Counted from the stretch's first letter, positions 1 to 9,479 are shown. The stretch: DNA of 64,000 nucleotides from Neptunitalea chrysea (GCF_027924145.1 NZ_BRVP01000012.1:58965-122964); one strand, 5' to 3'. Translations and numbers: made by a program. Notes: generated from the sequence alone by a model not told the origin.

Positions 1-443
1 GCTACCTCACCATTTAAGTATTTCTGAGCTACAAAATCCACATTCTCTTCACGCTGATTAAATATAACTTTAGCCAAAGGCTCTAACCCTTTTTTCTTAG
101 CTATCGCAGCTCTGGTTGTACGCTGTTTTTTATAAGGCAAATACAAATCTTCTAACTGTACTAAGGTAGAAGCTGCCTCTATTCTTTGTTTTAACTCAGG
201 CGTTAAAGCATCTTGCTCATGTATTGCCTTTAAAATGGTTTCCTTACGCTTTTGTACTTCTTCAAAAGCCGCTTTATATTTTGCTATATCACCTATCTGT
301 ACCTCATCAAGATTTCCGGTCATTTCTTTACGATATCTTGAGATAAAAGGAATTGTACAATCTTCTTGTAATAATTTTAGGGTGTTAGTAACACCCTTTT
401 CAGGTAAATTGGTATGCTGAAGAATATAAGATAGTATAGTCAT
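1..443 (-). CDS. tex: Tex family RNA-binding transcriptional accessory protein (N-terminal part, cut by window edge)
   Basis: Reading the minus strand from the ATG at 443 gives about 147 residues with no stop before the window edge. The segment has the Tex/YhgF N-terminal signature: FISRYRKEMTGNLDE near residue 33 and LEDLYLPYKKQRTTRA near residue 97. Tex is a cytoplasmic nucleic-acid-binding protein with a helical N-terminal part, a YqgF-like nuclease fold, helix-hairpin-helix motifs and a C-terminal S1 domain. Only the first part is visible here, so the catalytic and S1 regions cannot be checked. The family is usually over 700 residues. The gene stands alone, followed upstream by a repeat element at 487-580. 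Confidence 0.9.
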   Translation of the reverse strand, partial: MTILSYILQHTNLPEKGVTNTLKLLQEDCTIPFISRYRKEMTGNLDEVQIGDIAKYKAAFEEVQKRKETILKAIHEQDALTPELKQRIEAASTLVQLEDLYLPYKKQRTTRAAIAKKKGLEPLAKVIFNQREENVDFVAQKYLNGEV

Positions 444-486
444 TCGATTGTATTAATTATTTAGAATTCAAAAATAGTTTTTTCAT

Positions 487-580
487 AGTAAACTACCTCG
501 GGGCAAGCCCACGAAGCATTTAGTAAGCATTGTATTTCTATTTCGAGACAAGCCTCAGAGCATTTAATCTCAATTATAAG
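487..580 (+). repeat. dispersed intergenic repeat, full two-half unit (copy 1)
   Basis: This is the clearest full copy of a repeat found about ten times in the window. It begins AGTAAACTAC, followed by half A (GGGGCAAGCCCACGAAGCAT, then TTA), a spacer (GTAAGCATTGTATTTCTATT), half B (CGAGACAAGCCTCAGAGCAT, then TTA) and a tail (ATCTCAATTAT). Halves A and B are related to each other. No reading frame is evident in it. Confidence 0.8.
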
Positions 581-612
581 AAATACGCAAAGATTACAAA
601 AAGTACAAAGCC

Positions 613-640
613 AAAAAATCCTGCAAAAAGCAGGATTTTT
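613..640 (-). terminator. Rho-independent terminator after the DUF4837 gene
   Basis: AAAAATCCTG and CAGGATTTTT form a 10-bp stem around a 7-nt loop. Read on the minus strand, it ends in a T-run just downstream of the DUF4837 stop. Confidence 0.8.
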
Positions 641-661
641 AACTCATGTATTTTAGCGTTC

Positions 662-1762
662 TTACTTCTTTTTATCAACATCATATTTCTCTAAATCAAA
701 ATCAGCGTCTTCTTTAAACTTAATAGACTTCGCAATAGATTCTAACTCAAATATATAATCTCTCTTATCTATAGATGGAGCAAAAACAAAGCCATCAATA
801 ACAATATATCTGTTATTTGCCTTATCTGGAATCATGTAATTAATATACGGTCCTCCCATTAAAAAGTTTTTCATTTCCCATAAACCTCTACTCTCAATAG
901 CCTTTCTATTATCTATCTCAACCTTATGAATACTTGGAGCAAATCCTTTTTCGGTTTGCATATACATACGCTCAGGGTCTCTACCAGGTACATGGGCTTT
1001 ACCAATAGAATCTCTCATAGATACTACATAATTTGCCAAGGCTACATCAGGTGTTTCTACAGTAAAATCCTTATCAAAATTATACTCCTTATTGTGTTTC
1101 GTAGCAAAGTAATAATTGTTCTCATCTGAGGGAACACTGTCATAAGGTACCTCATATACTAAGATTCCACCTTCATATTTCTGAATTTGTCTACGTATCC
1201 AGAAAAACTTAGTATCCTGAGTAGTAATAATATATGTTGATGGTAATTTTAAAGTAATACCGAACTCTTTCAACAAAGCTTCTTCCTTAGACTTAGAAGT
1301 AACCATTCTTCTTTGAGACTCAATAATCTCATGATCTTTAAAATTAGCTACCATCTTAGGTGCATTGGTATCTAATAACTCTATTATCTTTTCTTCAGAA
1401 GTTCCGTTAATTATTGCTACTTGTTGTGGTTTTGCATATAAATCTTCCGAAATACCAGCAACATCTTTATCGGATTTCTGAATCACTAATACATTTCTAC
1501 TCATTCTAGCAAAATCTGTAAATACAGAAGGTGGCATTTGATGGATAGAAAATATAGGCTCCTCCGTAGCTAAACCTTCCATTGGAGCTGCAAAATAAGA
1601 CCTGATTTTATCACCCACTTTACCGTTCCACATTTCATTACTAATAACTACTGATAATGAATTGATAGGACCGGTAGATTGTTGTTTATAATCTTCCTCC
1701 TTAGTGGTTTTACATCCTTGAAAAACCAGAATTGTAACTACGAAAAAAAATATTTTTTTCAT
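662..1762 (-). CDS. DUF4837 family lipoprotein
   Basis: A 366-residue protein with a lipoprotein signal (VVTILVFQGC, lipid-anchored Cys near residue 17). The body matches the Bacteroidota family DUF4837 as I remember it: an early segment with NSLSVVISNEMWNGKVGD, FWIRRQIQKYEGGILVYEVPY in the middle, and repeated basic and aromatic blocks. The function of the family is unknown; an envelope location is inferred from the signal. It starts 21 bases after the stop of the lytic transglycosylase gene and shares its strand, so the two are probably one transcript, ended by the hairpin at 613-640. A role in cell-wall maintenance is only a guess from this pairing. Confidence 0.85.
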   Translation of the reverse strand: MKKIFFFVVTILVFQGCKTTKEEDYKQQSTGPINSLSVVISNEMWNGKVGDKIRSYFAAPMEGLATEEPIFSIHQMPPSVFTDFARMSRNVLVIQKSDKDVAGISEDLYAKPQQVAIINGTSEEKIIELLDTNAPKMVANFKDHEIIESQRRMVTSKSKEEALLKEFGITLKLPSTYIITTQDTKFFWIRRQIQKYEGGILVYEVPYDSVPSDENNYYFATKHNKEYNFDKDFTVETPDVALANYVVSMRDSIGKAHVPGRDPERMYMQTEKGFAPSIHKVEIDNRKAIESRGLWEMKNFLMGGPYINYMIPDKANNRYIVIDGFVFAPSIDKRDYIFELESIAKSIKFKEDADFDLEKYDVDKKK

Positions 1763-1783
1763 TTTTGCGTTTAATTTAATAAT

Positions 1784-3367
1784 CTAACAATCACACAATT
1801 TAAGTTTTGTGCCTAACTTTAAATTAGTACCGCTAATATCATTCCAAAGTTTAATTTGTTCAACAGTAATTCCCGGATATTTTTTAGAAATACTCCATAA
1901 CGAATCTCCTTCCTGAACAATATGATACTTTGAATTTCCGTTAGTTTCCTGATTTTTAGTAGCTTTAGTATGTTTTTTTGTTACAGATTTTGTCTGTGAT
2001 TTGGGAATGCTTCTTGGGTAGATAATTAGTCTTTGACCAATTCTAATATTATTATTTCGTAATCCGTTCCAACGCTTAATACTACTAACCCTAACTTTAT
2101 AGCGTTGGGCTATTTTTCCTAATACATCTCCTGAACGAACTTTATAAACAATCTTAGTATCTTGATTGAAAAACTTTGGTAATGGTTTTTCTCGTTTTGC
2201 TTCTTCTGCCTTTACAAAGGCATAGATACTATCTTCATTAGCTACAAATTTACCAATACTCTCTTTAGGTAGTCGTAGTGTATAATTTTTTCCTTTAATA
2301 AACGGAATAATATCTAGCTTATAAGAAGGATTAAAAAACTGAATTTCCTCCATATCAATACCGGTAAGTTCAGAAATTTGATCGAACGTAATGGTATTTT
2401 TTATATGAATAGTATCTGTATTAAAATACGGATACACAGTTCTTTTAGGCTTAAATCCGTGCTCATCTGCATATTCAAAAACATACATGGTTGCTAAAAA
2501 TAACGGAACATAACCAGCTGTTTCACGTGGAAGATAGGGTCTTAAATTCCAATAATTTTGGTATCCCCCCGATCTTCTAATAGCTTTACTCACATTACCC
2601 GGACCTGAGTTATATGCTGCTAATGCTAAATCCCAATCGCCAAAAATTTCATATAGCTTAGATAAAAATTGTGCAGCAGCCTCGGTAGAACGCATCGGAT
2701 CTGAGCGTTCATCTACATAACTACTCACATCTAACTTGTACATTTTACCGGTCTGATACATAAATTGCCATAACCCTGTAGCTCCCACTCTAGATTTTGC
2801 CTTCGGATTTAAAGCCGACTCTACAATGGATAGGTATTTAATTTCCAATGGTAAATCATACCTATCTAACTTCTCTTCAAAAATTGGAAAATAGAAGTCA
2901 CTTATACCCATTAAACGCTCTAAACTTTGTCTTCTATTGGTTAAAAACGATTTAATGATACGCTCCAATTCTGGATTATATTCCACATTAAAAGGCGTTT
3001 TTTGGTTCAATCGTTCCAAACGCGCTTTTAAAGTATCGGTAGGTAATTCGTTATAGGTTACCTCATCAAAGTTTTCACGTGTTACATCGGCATACATTTC
3101 ATTGTACAACTCAGAGTTATATAATTCTTTTAACCATAATGTATCTATCCAGTACGGTAACTCTATATCTTTTAGCTCGTACTTTCCGCTTACTTTCGGA
3201 AAATACCCAAGATTGGTTTTCCCAATAGTATCTAAGACTACTACAGAATTACCGGTTTCCTTTTGAAATGCTAACGAATCTGCAATTTGAGTACTTAGGT
3301 TATCTGTAGTTTGAGCATACAAACCAACCGACAAAAAAATCATACTAAATGCACAAAAAAATCTCAT
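1784..3367 (-). CDS. mltD: MltD-like membrane-bound lytic murein transglycosylase with two LysM domains
   Basis: The protein has 527 residues from the ATG at 3367. This start gives a proper signal peptide (MRFFCAFSMIFLSVGLYAQ) and has AGAGG about 5 bases upstream; a TTG 12 codons earlier is less likely. The SLT catalytic domain spans roughly residues 165-320, with the predicted catalytic Glu at about 183 in SIVESALNPKAKS and later AYNSGPGNV. Two LysM modules follow (YKVRSGDVLGKIAQRYKV and YHIVQEGDSLWSISKKY), which bind peptidoglycan. The enzyme cleaves the glycan strand in the periplasm, leaving 1,6-anhydromuramyl ends. It is first in a likely two-gene operon with the DUF4837 lipoprotein. Confidence 0.9.
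   Translation of the reverse strand: MRFFCAFSMIFLSVGLYAQTTDNLSTQIADSLAFQKETGNSVVVLDTIGKTNLGYFPKVSGKYELKDIELPYWIDTLWLKELYNSELYNEMYADVTRENFDEVTYNELPTDTLKARLERLNQKTPFNVEYNPELERIIKSFLTNRRQSLERLMGISDFYFPIFEEKLDRYDLPLEIKYLSIVESALNPKAKSRVGATGLWQFMYQTGKMYKLDVSSYVDERSDPMRSTEAAAQFLSKLYEIFGDWDLALAAYNSGPGNVSKAIRRSGGYQNYWNLRPYLPRETAGYVPLFLATMYVFEYADEHGFKPKRTVYPYFNTDTIHIKNTITFDQISELTGIDMEEIQFFNPSYKLDIIPFIKGKNYTLRLPKESIGKFVANEDSIYAFVKAEEAKREKPLPKFFNQDTKIVYKVRSGDVLGKIAQRYKVRVSSIKRWNGLRNNNIRIGQRLIIYPRSIPKSQTKSVTKKHTKATKNQETNGNSKYHIVQEGDSLWSISKKYPGITVEQIKLWNDISGTNLKLGTKLKLCDC
2519..2534 (+). other. parS-like site inside mltD (15/16 match)
   Basis: TGTTTCACGTGGAAGA differs from the parS 16-mer TGTTTCACGTGGAACA at one base. 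It lies inside coding sequence, so part of the match could be chance, but it belongs to a wider set in the left half of the window. Confidence 0.5.
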
Positions 3368-3462
3368 ATTATCCTCTAATTTTTCAGAATGATTTATGTT
3401 CAATCTGCCAAAAATCGGTTTTTTTGATTAGAAACGTGAACTAATTGCGTTAAAAATAAAAA

Positions 3463-3490
3463 AACCTTGCCAATGACAAGGTTTTTCTTT
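3463..3490 (-). terminator. Terminator between pgk and mltD
   Basis: AAACCTTG and CAAGGTTT pair around a short loop with T-runs on both strands. It lies downstream of pgk on the minus strand and upstream of mltD, so the two are separate transcripts. Confidence 0.75.
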
Positions 3491-3557
3491 ATTCATTTTT
3501 ATGTAAAATTTACTCAATAATTGAGTTTTATACTTTACCATTATGTTACTCAAATTA

Positions 3558-4745
3558 CTACGCTAAAATAGCAGCAATACCAGGTAATTTTTTACCTTCT
3601 AAGCTTTCTAACATAGCTCCACCACCTGTAGAAACATAGCTTACTTTATCTTCAAAGCCAAACTGTTTTACAGCCGCTACAGAGTCACCACCACCTACAA
3701 GAGAGAACGCTCCGTTTTTAGTAGACTCATCTATAAAGTTACCTACAGAAATAGTACCTTTTGCAAATGTTTCCATTTCAAAAACACCAACAGGACCATT
3801 CCATAAAATAGTTTTAGATTCTAAAATTACTTTCTTGAAAATTTCAAGAGTTTCAGGACCTGCATCTAAACCTTCCCATCCGTCAGGAATAGCATTTACA
3901 GGAGTAACTTGCGTATTAGCATCTTTTTTAAAGTCATCTGCAGCAATTACATCTACTGGTAAGTATATCTTAACACCTTTTGCTTCTGCCTGTTTTAGAA
4001 TATCTAAAGCAAGTTCTTTCTTATCATCTTCACAAATAGAATTACCAACAGTACCGCCTTGAGCTTTTACAAAGGTATACGTCATACCTCCACCAATAAT
4101 CAAGTTGTCTACTTTATCTAAAATGTTCTCGATAATCGTAATTTTAGAAGACACTTTAGATCCTCCTAAGATAGCAGTAATAGGTTTTTCTCCACTTGCC
4201 ATTACTTTATCGATAGCTTCAATTTCTTTTGCTAATAAATATCCGAAACATTTAGCTTCAGGGAAAAATTTTGCAACAATTGTAGTAGATGCGTGTGCTC
4301 TGTGCGCCGTACCAAAAGCATCGTTTACATAGATGTCTCCAAATTTAGATAGCTTTTCAGAGAAAGCCTCATCTCCTTTAGTTTCCTCTCCATAAAAACG
4401 AAGATTCTCTAAAATTAAAACTTCTCCTGGTTTAAGATCTGCAACAGCTGCTTCTACTTTTTCACCAATACAATCTTCAACAAATTTAACCTCTACACCT
4501 AAAATTTCAGAAGCTTTTGCCACAATATGTTTTAAAGAAAACTCATCCTGAAATCCTTTTGGCCTTCCTAAGTGACTCATTAAAACTACACTACCACCGT
4601 CTTCTAAAATTTTAACGATAGTTGGTTTAGCAGCCTCAATACGTGTAGTATCCGTTACATTAAATTCTGCATCTAACGGTACGTTAAAATCAACTCTTAT
4701 TAATGCTTTCTTATTTTCAAAATTAAAATCATCAATTGTTTTCAT
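3558..4745 (-). CDS. pgk: Phosphoglycerate kinase
   Basis: A 395-residue protein of normal length for the family. It transfers phosphate from 1,3-bisphosphoglycerate to ADP in cytoplasmic glycolysis. Recognisable motifs are RVDFNVPL near residue 17, the substrate loop SHLGRPKG near 58, ENLRFYGEE near 112, GGSKVSSK near 195 for the hinge/nucleotide side, [10 protein letters not shown] near 320 and the C-terminal [13 protein letters not shown]. All conserved blocks appear intact. The gene stands alone with its own promoter-like element and terminator. Confidence 0.97.
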   Translation of the reverse strand: MKTIDDFNFENKKALIRVDFNVPLDAEFNVTDTTRIEAAKPTIVKILEDGGSVVLMSHLGRPKGFQDEFSLKHIVAKASEILGVEVKFVEDCIGEKVEAAVADLKPGEVLILENLRFYGEETKGDEAFSEKLSKFGDIYVNDAFGTAHRAHASTTIVAKFFPEAKCFGYLLAKEIEAIDKVMASGEKPITAILGGSKVSSKITIIENILDKVDNLIIGGGMTYTFVKAQGGTVGNSICEDDKKELALDILKQAEAKGVKIYLPVDVIAADDFKKDANTQVTPVNAIPDGWEGLDAGPETLEIFKKVILESKTILWNGPVGVFEMETFAKGTISVGNFIDESTKNGAFSLVGGGDSVAAVKQFGFEDKVSYVSTGGGAMLESLEGKKLPGIAAILA

Positions 4746-4776
4746 ATTATGGATGTTATCTTGTAGTTATTTATAA

Positions 4777-4784
4777 CAAATGTA
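4777..4784 (-). promoter_or_regulatory. Promoter -7 element of pgk
   Basis: On the minus strand this reads TACATTTG, a perfect Bacteroidota TAnnTTTG box, 31 bases before the pgk start. No good -33 TTG was found at the usual spacing. Confidence 0.55.
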
Positions 4785-4852
4785 ATTAATATTAATTAGC
4801 CTTAATATGATAATCGGCATAAATTAGTAAAAACTTAATATTTGAAAACCCC

Positions 4853-4860
4853 TATCTTTG
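4853..4860 (+). promoter_or_regulatory. Promoter -7 element immediately before holB
   Basis: TATCTTTG matches TAnnTTTG and ends only three bases before the ATG at 4864. Transcription would start at or very near the start codon, implying a leaderless mRNA. Confidence 0.55.
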
Positions 4861-4863
4861 CGT

Positions 4864-6018
4864 ATGCTTTTTTCAGAAATTTTAGGACAACAACATATTA
4901 AAAATCATTTAACGGTAAGTGCCGATAGTAACAGGGTAGCTCATGCTCAATTATTTGTAGGCCCTGAAGGCTGCGGAACCTTACCTATGGCCATTGCTTA
5001 TGCACAGTATTTACTATGCAAAAATGTAAGTAGTGAAAATACTGGAGGAAATGAAAGTTGCAATCTAAAGTTTGAGCATTTAGCGCATCCCGATTTGCAT
5101 TTTGCCTTTCCGGTAGCTACCAATGATAAGGTTAAAAAGCATGCAGTAAGCAATGCGTTTATGAATGAATGGCGACAGTTTGTTGCCAAGCAACCTTATG
5201 GCAATACCTTTGATTGGTTTCAGCTATTAGGGATAGAAAACAAACAAGGGATTATTGGGGTTGATGAGGCTACTGATATTGTAAAATCGCTTAGCCTAAA
5301 ATCATACGAAGGTGGTTATAAGATTATGCTTATCTGGATGGCTGATAGAATGAATACGGCTGCTGCCAATAAGCTTTTAAAACTTATAGAAGAACCGCCT
5401 AAGGATACCATCTTTCTTCTTATTGCCGAAAAAGAAGAACAGATTATACAAACCATTAGATCGCGTTGTCAGATATTACATTTTCCACCGTTAACGGAGG
5501 AGGTTATAAAACAAGGGTTGGTTTCACGTGGAATACCCGAGGCCGAAGCCGGAAAAGTTGCCCATAGCGCACAGGGCAATTACAACAAAGCCATCGATTT
5601 ATCTGTTAACGATTCAGAAGATTTAGTGTTTGAGCGCTGGTTTATCTTTTGGGTACGTAGTGCCTTTAAAGCTAAAGGTAATAAGGCTGTTATTAACGAT
5701 TTAATTATGTGGAGCGAGGAAATTGCAGGTACCGGAAGGGAAACTCAAAAGCAATTTTTAACCTATTGTATGGAGGTGTTTAGACAAGCATTACTACTTC
5801 ATTACCAAACTCAAGATTTGGTATATATGGACATGCATGAAGAAGGATTTAAACTAGAAAAATTTGCTCCGTTTGTGCACAGTGCCAACATTATAGAAAT
5901 TACCAAAGAATTAGAAACTGCTATGTACCACGTGGAACGTAACGGAAATGCCAAAATTATATTTACGGATCTTTCTATAAAATTAACCCGCTATTTACAT
6001 AAGAAAGAAACCGTATAA
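4864..6018 (+). CDS. holB: DNA polymerase III clamp-loader subunit delta prime (HolB-like ATPase)
   Basis: A 384-residue AAA+ clamp-loader-type protein. It has an N-terminal VGPEGCG loop (residues about 32-38) at the Walker A position, but without the Lys-Thr/Ser needed to bind ATP, as is typical for delta prime. The sensor/arginine-finger region IRSRCQILHFPPL is present, as is NKLLKLIEEPPKDTIF. Delta prime helps load the sliding clamp onto DNA. I chose the ATG at 4864 because the TTG two codons earlier lies inside the promoter box. It is the only plus-strand gene in the first 10 kb and is oriented against its neighbours. The 3' end touches the terminator hairpin of the convergent operon. Confidence 0.85.
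   Translation: MLFSEILGQQHIKNHLTVSADSNRVAHAQLFVGPEGCGTLPMAIAYAQYLLCKNVSSENTGGNESCNLKFEHLAHPDLHFAFPVATNDKVKKHAVSNAFMNEWRQFVAKQPYGNTFDWFQLLGIENKQGIIGVDEATDIVKSLSLKSYEGGYKIMLIWMADRMNTAAANKLLKLIEEPPKDTIFLLIAEKEEQIIQTIRSRCQILHFPPLTEEVIKQGLVSRGIPEAEAGKVAHSAQGNYNKAIDLSVNDSEDLVFERWFIFWVRSAFKAKGNKAVINDLIMWSEEIAGTGRETQKQFLTYCMEVFRQALLLHYQTQDLVYMDMHEEGFKLEKFAPFVHSANIIEITKELETAMYHVERNGNAKIIFTDLSIKLTRYLHKKETV
5520..5535 (+). other. Degenerate parS-like site inside holB (14/16)
   Basis: GGTTTCACGTGGAATA keeps the CACGTG core and most of the arms of the parS 16-mer. On its own it is weak. Confidence 0.3.
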
Positions 6019-6047
6019 AACCGCCCGCAAAAAACTGCAGGCGGCTT
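6018..6047 (-). terminator. Terminator of the TonB receptor/DUF4249 operon
   Basis: CCGCCcGCA and TGCAGGCGG form a stem at 6021-6044; on the minus strand it is followed by TTTT. It overlaps the holB stop codon, so it may serve both convergent transcripts. Confidence 0.65.
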
Positions 6048-6058
6048 CAGTTATACTT

Positions 6059-6919
6059 TTATTGTACAGTGTAAGTTACCTGATTTACTTGAGTAGTTCT
6101 AAAATATCCGTAGGCATCTTTACCTCCTGAAACATTTTTACAATTTCCTTGTAAACCCACTGGTACCGTACTAAATGGATTCCCTACTTCTTCTGCCTGA
6201 TAGATTAAAATATTCATATAATTATAGTAGGGTTCTGTAATACTATAGAAATTTATATCTACCACATCGCCAGGTTTTAAAGGCTCTATGTCATCATCAT
6301 CGTCATCTAATTCATAAAAATTATTTATTAGATTTCCGTTTATAAACTCATCAGAAAAGGTTTCAATGCTATTTAATAAATCACCATCACGGTAGAACTT
6401 AACAAAGTAAAAGTTATCGCGCGTAGCATCGTCCTGAAAGTAATAATTAATCTCTGTTAAATCGGTATCAAAACCACCTTCTGTAGATTGATCTACGTTT
6501 GAAATTACGGTTCCTTCCTCAAACGTATCGGTAGCCTCATAACTTTCGCCATCATACTCAACATACAATGTAAAAGACTGATTTACTAGAGGTTCAAAAC
6601 TAAAGGTGGTATAATATCCGTTGTTCTGATCTGTAAACGGATACTCTTCACCCGTTGCATTGTTCACTACTTTCACAGTAGCGCCCGTAACCATTTCTAC
6701 CTGATCTTGAGAAAAGTAAGGACTAGACATGCTTAGTTTTACTGTTTGTTCATTGCCGGTAGTGGCACCGGTATCGTTAATTTCCCAATCTAACGAAGCT
6801 TCTATCACCAAATTTGGTTCTTCTGTAGTTAAATCTACATCTACTACATCGGTACAAGATGTGAAAAATAATCCTATACCCATGATTACTAAAAGAGGTT
6901 TTATCATATATTTTTTCAT
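6059..6919 (-). CDS. DUF4249 family lipoprotein, partner of the adjacent TonB-dependent receptor
   Basis: A 286-residue protein with a lipoprotein signal ending in LFFTSC (Cys near residue 22), then the DUF4249-type opening DVVDVDLTTEEPNLVIEASLDW and a beta-rich body. DUF4249 proteins in Bacteroidota are commonly encoded directly after a TonB-dependent receptor and are thought to be its surface partner. Here the gene starts seven bases after the receptor stop. Substrate unknown. An acidic run (ELDDDDDDIEPLKPGD) lies near residue 200. Confidence 0.85.
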   Translation of the reverse strand: MKKYMIKPLLVIMGIGLFFTSCTDVVDVDLTTEEPNLVIEASLDWEINDTGATTGNEQTVKLSMSSPYFSQDQVEMVTGATVKVVNNATGEEYPFTDQNNGYYTTFSFEPLVNQSFTLYVEYDGESYEATDTFEEGTVISNVDQSTEGGFDTDLTEINYYFQDDATRDNFYFVKFYRDGDLLNSIETFSDEFINGNLINNFYELDDDDDDIEPLKPGDVVDINFYSITEPYYNYMNILIYQAEEVGNPFSTVPVGLQGNCKNVSGGKDAYGYFRTTQVNQVTYTVQ

Positions 6920-6926
6920 AGCTATT

Positions 6927-9296
6927 TTAAAAATTAAAGTTATAGGTTACCGAAGGAACAATTCCGAAAATACTGGTTCTAATAGCCTCATTAGCTCCTG
7001 TAGCCTGATTTTGACTAAAAGTTATAGAGGCCGCATTATAACGATTATACAGGTTATAAATACTAAATACCCATTCACCTTTCCATCGTGCATCTGGTTT
7101 CTTATTTGGAGTATAGGTTGCAGACACATCTATACGGTGATATGCAGGTAATCTATTTTCATTTCTACCGGCATAATTAGCAATTGAAATACCTTCGTAC
7201 TCATATTGTCCGTTAGGATAGGTAACCGGTCTTCCTGTCTGGAAAATAAGATTGGCACCCAAACTCCATTTTTTATTTAATGAGTAACTACCCGTAACAG
7301 ATATATCATGTGTTCTGTCATACGAGGTATTGTACCATTCTCCATCGTTAATTCCTAAACCACCTGCAGCTCCGCCCGGTGTTCTTTGTTCCGATTTAGA
7401 CAGTGTGTAAGCAATCCAGCCAGTTAGGTTTCCTTTATTCTTTTTAAGCAATACTTCTAACCCGTAGGCTCTAGACTCCCCCGTTAAAATTTCGGTTTCA
7501 ATGGTATTGGTACCTATAAGCACAGAACCATCTACATAATCTATTCTATTATCTACGGTTTTGTAGAACGTTTCTACTTCTAACGAATATTTATTGTTAT
7601 TGATGTTTTTAAAGTACCCAGCAGAAAACTGATCTGACAACTGTGGTTTTATAAATTTACCACTTGGTGACCACACATCTACTGGAGTAACTGCAGAGGT
7701 GTTAGACAACAAATGTAAATATTGAGCTGTTCTTGAATACCCTAACTTAATAGATGAATCATCATTCAACTGATACGACAAACCAACACGTGGTTCAAAA
7801 TTACCATAAGATTCTATTACATCTCCATCATCGTAATAAGTTTCAGAAATCACTTCTCCTTCTTCATATACGCCTAAGTCTTCGTTGTACACTACTGGCA
7901 AACCATTGGCGTAATTGTTTAAATATTGACCGCCCAAACGATTAAAAAAGCTATATCGTAATCCATATAATGCTGTAAGTTTATCCGTAATTTTATGTTC
8001 TGCGCTTACATAAATTCCAGTTTCTAAAGCTTTCTTTTGATCTAGTTTTAAATAATTAATAGGAGAAGTTTCAGATGTAGGTTTCACCTCACCCGGATTA
8101 AACTTATAATAGATACTGCTAACACCCGCATTTAATTTTAAATTCTGACTCGCATAGTATTTTAAATCATATTTAAAATTATAATTATCAATGGCTGCCA
8201 CCCAGTCCAATTCATTAAAATCAATAATTACCTGAAAATCATACTTACTGTAAATTAATGACGTATTCGAAAACAATTTATCGTTAAACACATGATTCCA
8301 TCTTAGGTTAGCCGATATATTCCCATAGTTGTTTTCAAAAATACCATCGATTTTTAATACATCTCTACCATAATAACCCGATAAGTACAACTTATTACGA
8401 TCATTGATTTGATAGTTAACCTTTCCGTTAACATCATAGAAATAAGCCGAATTAGGCTCATCTGCGAGCTTTAAGAATAAATGAGCATACGAACCCCTTC
8501 CTGCTAGCAGAAATGAGCTCTTATCCTTTGCAATAGGCCCTTCTAAGGCCAATCTACTAGACACCACCCCAATACCACCGGTAACATCAAAATTTTTGTT
8601 ATTACCGTCTTTTTGGCGTACATCTAAAACCGATGATACCCTACCCCCAAATTGAGCAGGTATAGATCCTTTATACAACTCTAAATCTTTAATAGCATCT
8701 GCATTAAACACAGAGAAAAATCCAAATAAGTGGGACGTATTATAAATAATAGCCTCATCTAACAATACCAGATTTTGATCTGCTGCACCACCTCTTACAT
8801 TAAATCCGCCAGAACCTTCACCTCCGTTAGATACCCCAGGAAGTAACTGAATGGACTTAATAATATCTACCTCACCTAAAACCACCGGAATTTTCTTAAT
8901 GGTTTCTGTTTTTAATGTAGCTACACTCATTTGAGGCGTTCTAATATCTGTAGCTTCTGTTTCTTCAGCAGTTACCACTACCTCGTCTAACGCCATAGAT
9001 TCTTCTGTAATTTCAAAACTTAACTTCATATCCTGAGTTAAATTAATTTCTTTAGAAACCATTTCATATCCGATGTAGGAGATAACTACATTGTAGGTTC
9101 CCGCAGGCGCCGTTAAAGAATAAAATCCATACGTATTAGTAGTAACTCCATAGGTAGTTCCTTCAAGATACACCGATGCTCCATAAACGGTTTCACCGTT
9201 ATTGGCATCGGTAATGGTACCGCTTATTGCAAAGTTTTCCTGACTGTAGACCAATACCGAGAAAAAACTTAGTACCACCAAAAAAATGTTCTTCAT
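6927..9296 (-). CDS. TonB-dependent outer-membrane receptor with N-terminal carboxypeptidase-like domain
   Basis: A 789-residue protein. A signal peptide (to about residue 18) is followed by a CarboxypepD_reg-like beta-sandwich (about 23-110, ISGTITDANNGETVYGASVY). The plug domain (about 125-235) contains GGFNVRGGAADQNLVLLDEA and GSIPAQFGGRVSSVLDV. The C-terminal barrel ends in aromatic FGIVPSVTYNFNF. Such receptors import bound substrates through the outer membrane using TonB-ExbB-ExbD energy. It forms a two-gene unit with the DUF4249 lipoprotein. There is no SusC-type signature and no carbohydrate genes nearby, so the substrate cannot be named. Confidence 0.92.
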   Translation of the reverse strand: MKNIFLVVLSFFSVLVYSQENFAISGTITDANNGETVYGASVYLEGTTYGVTTNTYGFYSLTAPAGTYNVVISYIGYEMVSKEINLTQDMKLSFEITEESMALDEVVVTAEETEATDIRTPQMSVATLKTETIKKIPVVLGEVDIIKSIQLLPGVSNGGEGSGGFNVRGGAADQNLVLLDEAIIYNTSHLFGFFSVFNADAIKDLELYKGSIPAQFGGRVSSVLDVRQKDGNNKNFDVTGGIGVVSSRLALEGPIAKDKSSFLLAGRGSYAHLFLKLADEPNSAYFYDVNGKVNYQINDRNKLYLSGYYGRDVLKIDGIFENNYGNISANLRWNHVFNDKLFSNTSLIYSKYDFQVIIDFNELDWVAAIDNYNFKYDLKYYASQNLKLNAGVSSIYYKFNPGEVKPTSETSPINYLKLDQKKALETGIYVSAEHKITDKLTALYGLRYSFFNRLGGQYLNNYANGLPVVYNEDLGVYEEGEVISETYYDDGDVIESYGNFEPRVGLSYQLNDDSSIKLGYSRTAQYLHLLSNTSAVTPVDVWSPSGKFIKPQLSDQFSAGYFKNINNNKYSLEVETFYKTVDNRIDYVDGSVLIGTNTIETEILTGESRAYGLEVLLKKNKGNLTGWIAYTLSKSEQRTPGGAAGGLGINDGEWYNTSYDRTHDISVTGSYSLNKKWSLGANLIFQTGRPVTYPNGQYEYEGISIANYAGRNENRLPAYHRIDVSATYTPNKKPDARWKGEWVFSIYNLYNRYNAASITFSQNQATGANEAIRTSIFGIVPSVTYNFNF

Positions 9297-9327
9297 AGTT
9301 CTTTTTTTATAATTGATGAAATTTTTA

Positions 9328-9335
9328 CAAAATTA
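9328..9335 (-). promoter_or_regulatory. Probable -7 element of the TonB receptor operon
   Basis: Read on the minus strand it is TAATTTTG, matching TAnnTTTG, 31 bases before the receptor start. No clear -33 element. Confidence 0.4.
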
Positions 9336-9463
9336 TAGTAACGTATCTTTCTTGTTATAGTTAAACAGGTGAACTCTCCTTATCGGCACTTGTAGCACCC
9401 GTATTTCCTAATGAAAAAATGTACGTTACATTTTATGATACTTACTTTATTTTATTCGCTTAT

Positions 9464-9479
9464 ATTTTCACGTGAAACA
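9464..9479 (+). other. Degenerate parS-like palindrome at the LytTR gene end
   Basis: ATTTTCACGTGAAACA contains a perfect TTTCACGTGAAA palindrome and overlaps the last codons of the LytTR gene. It matches the parS 16-mer at 13 of 16 positions. Confidence 0.4.
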
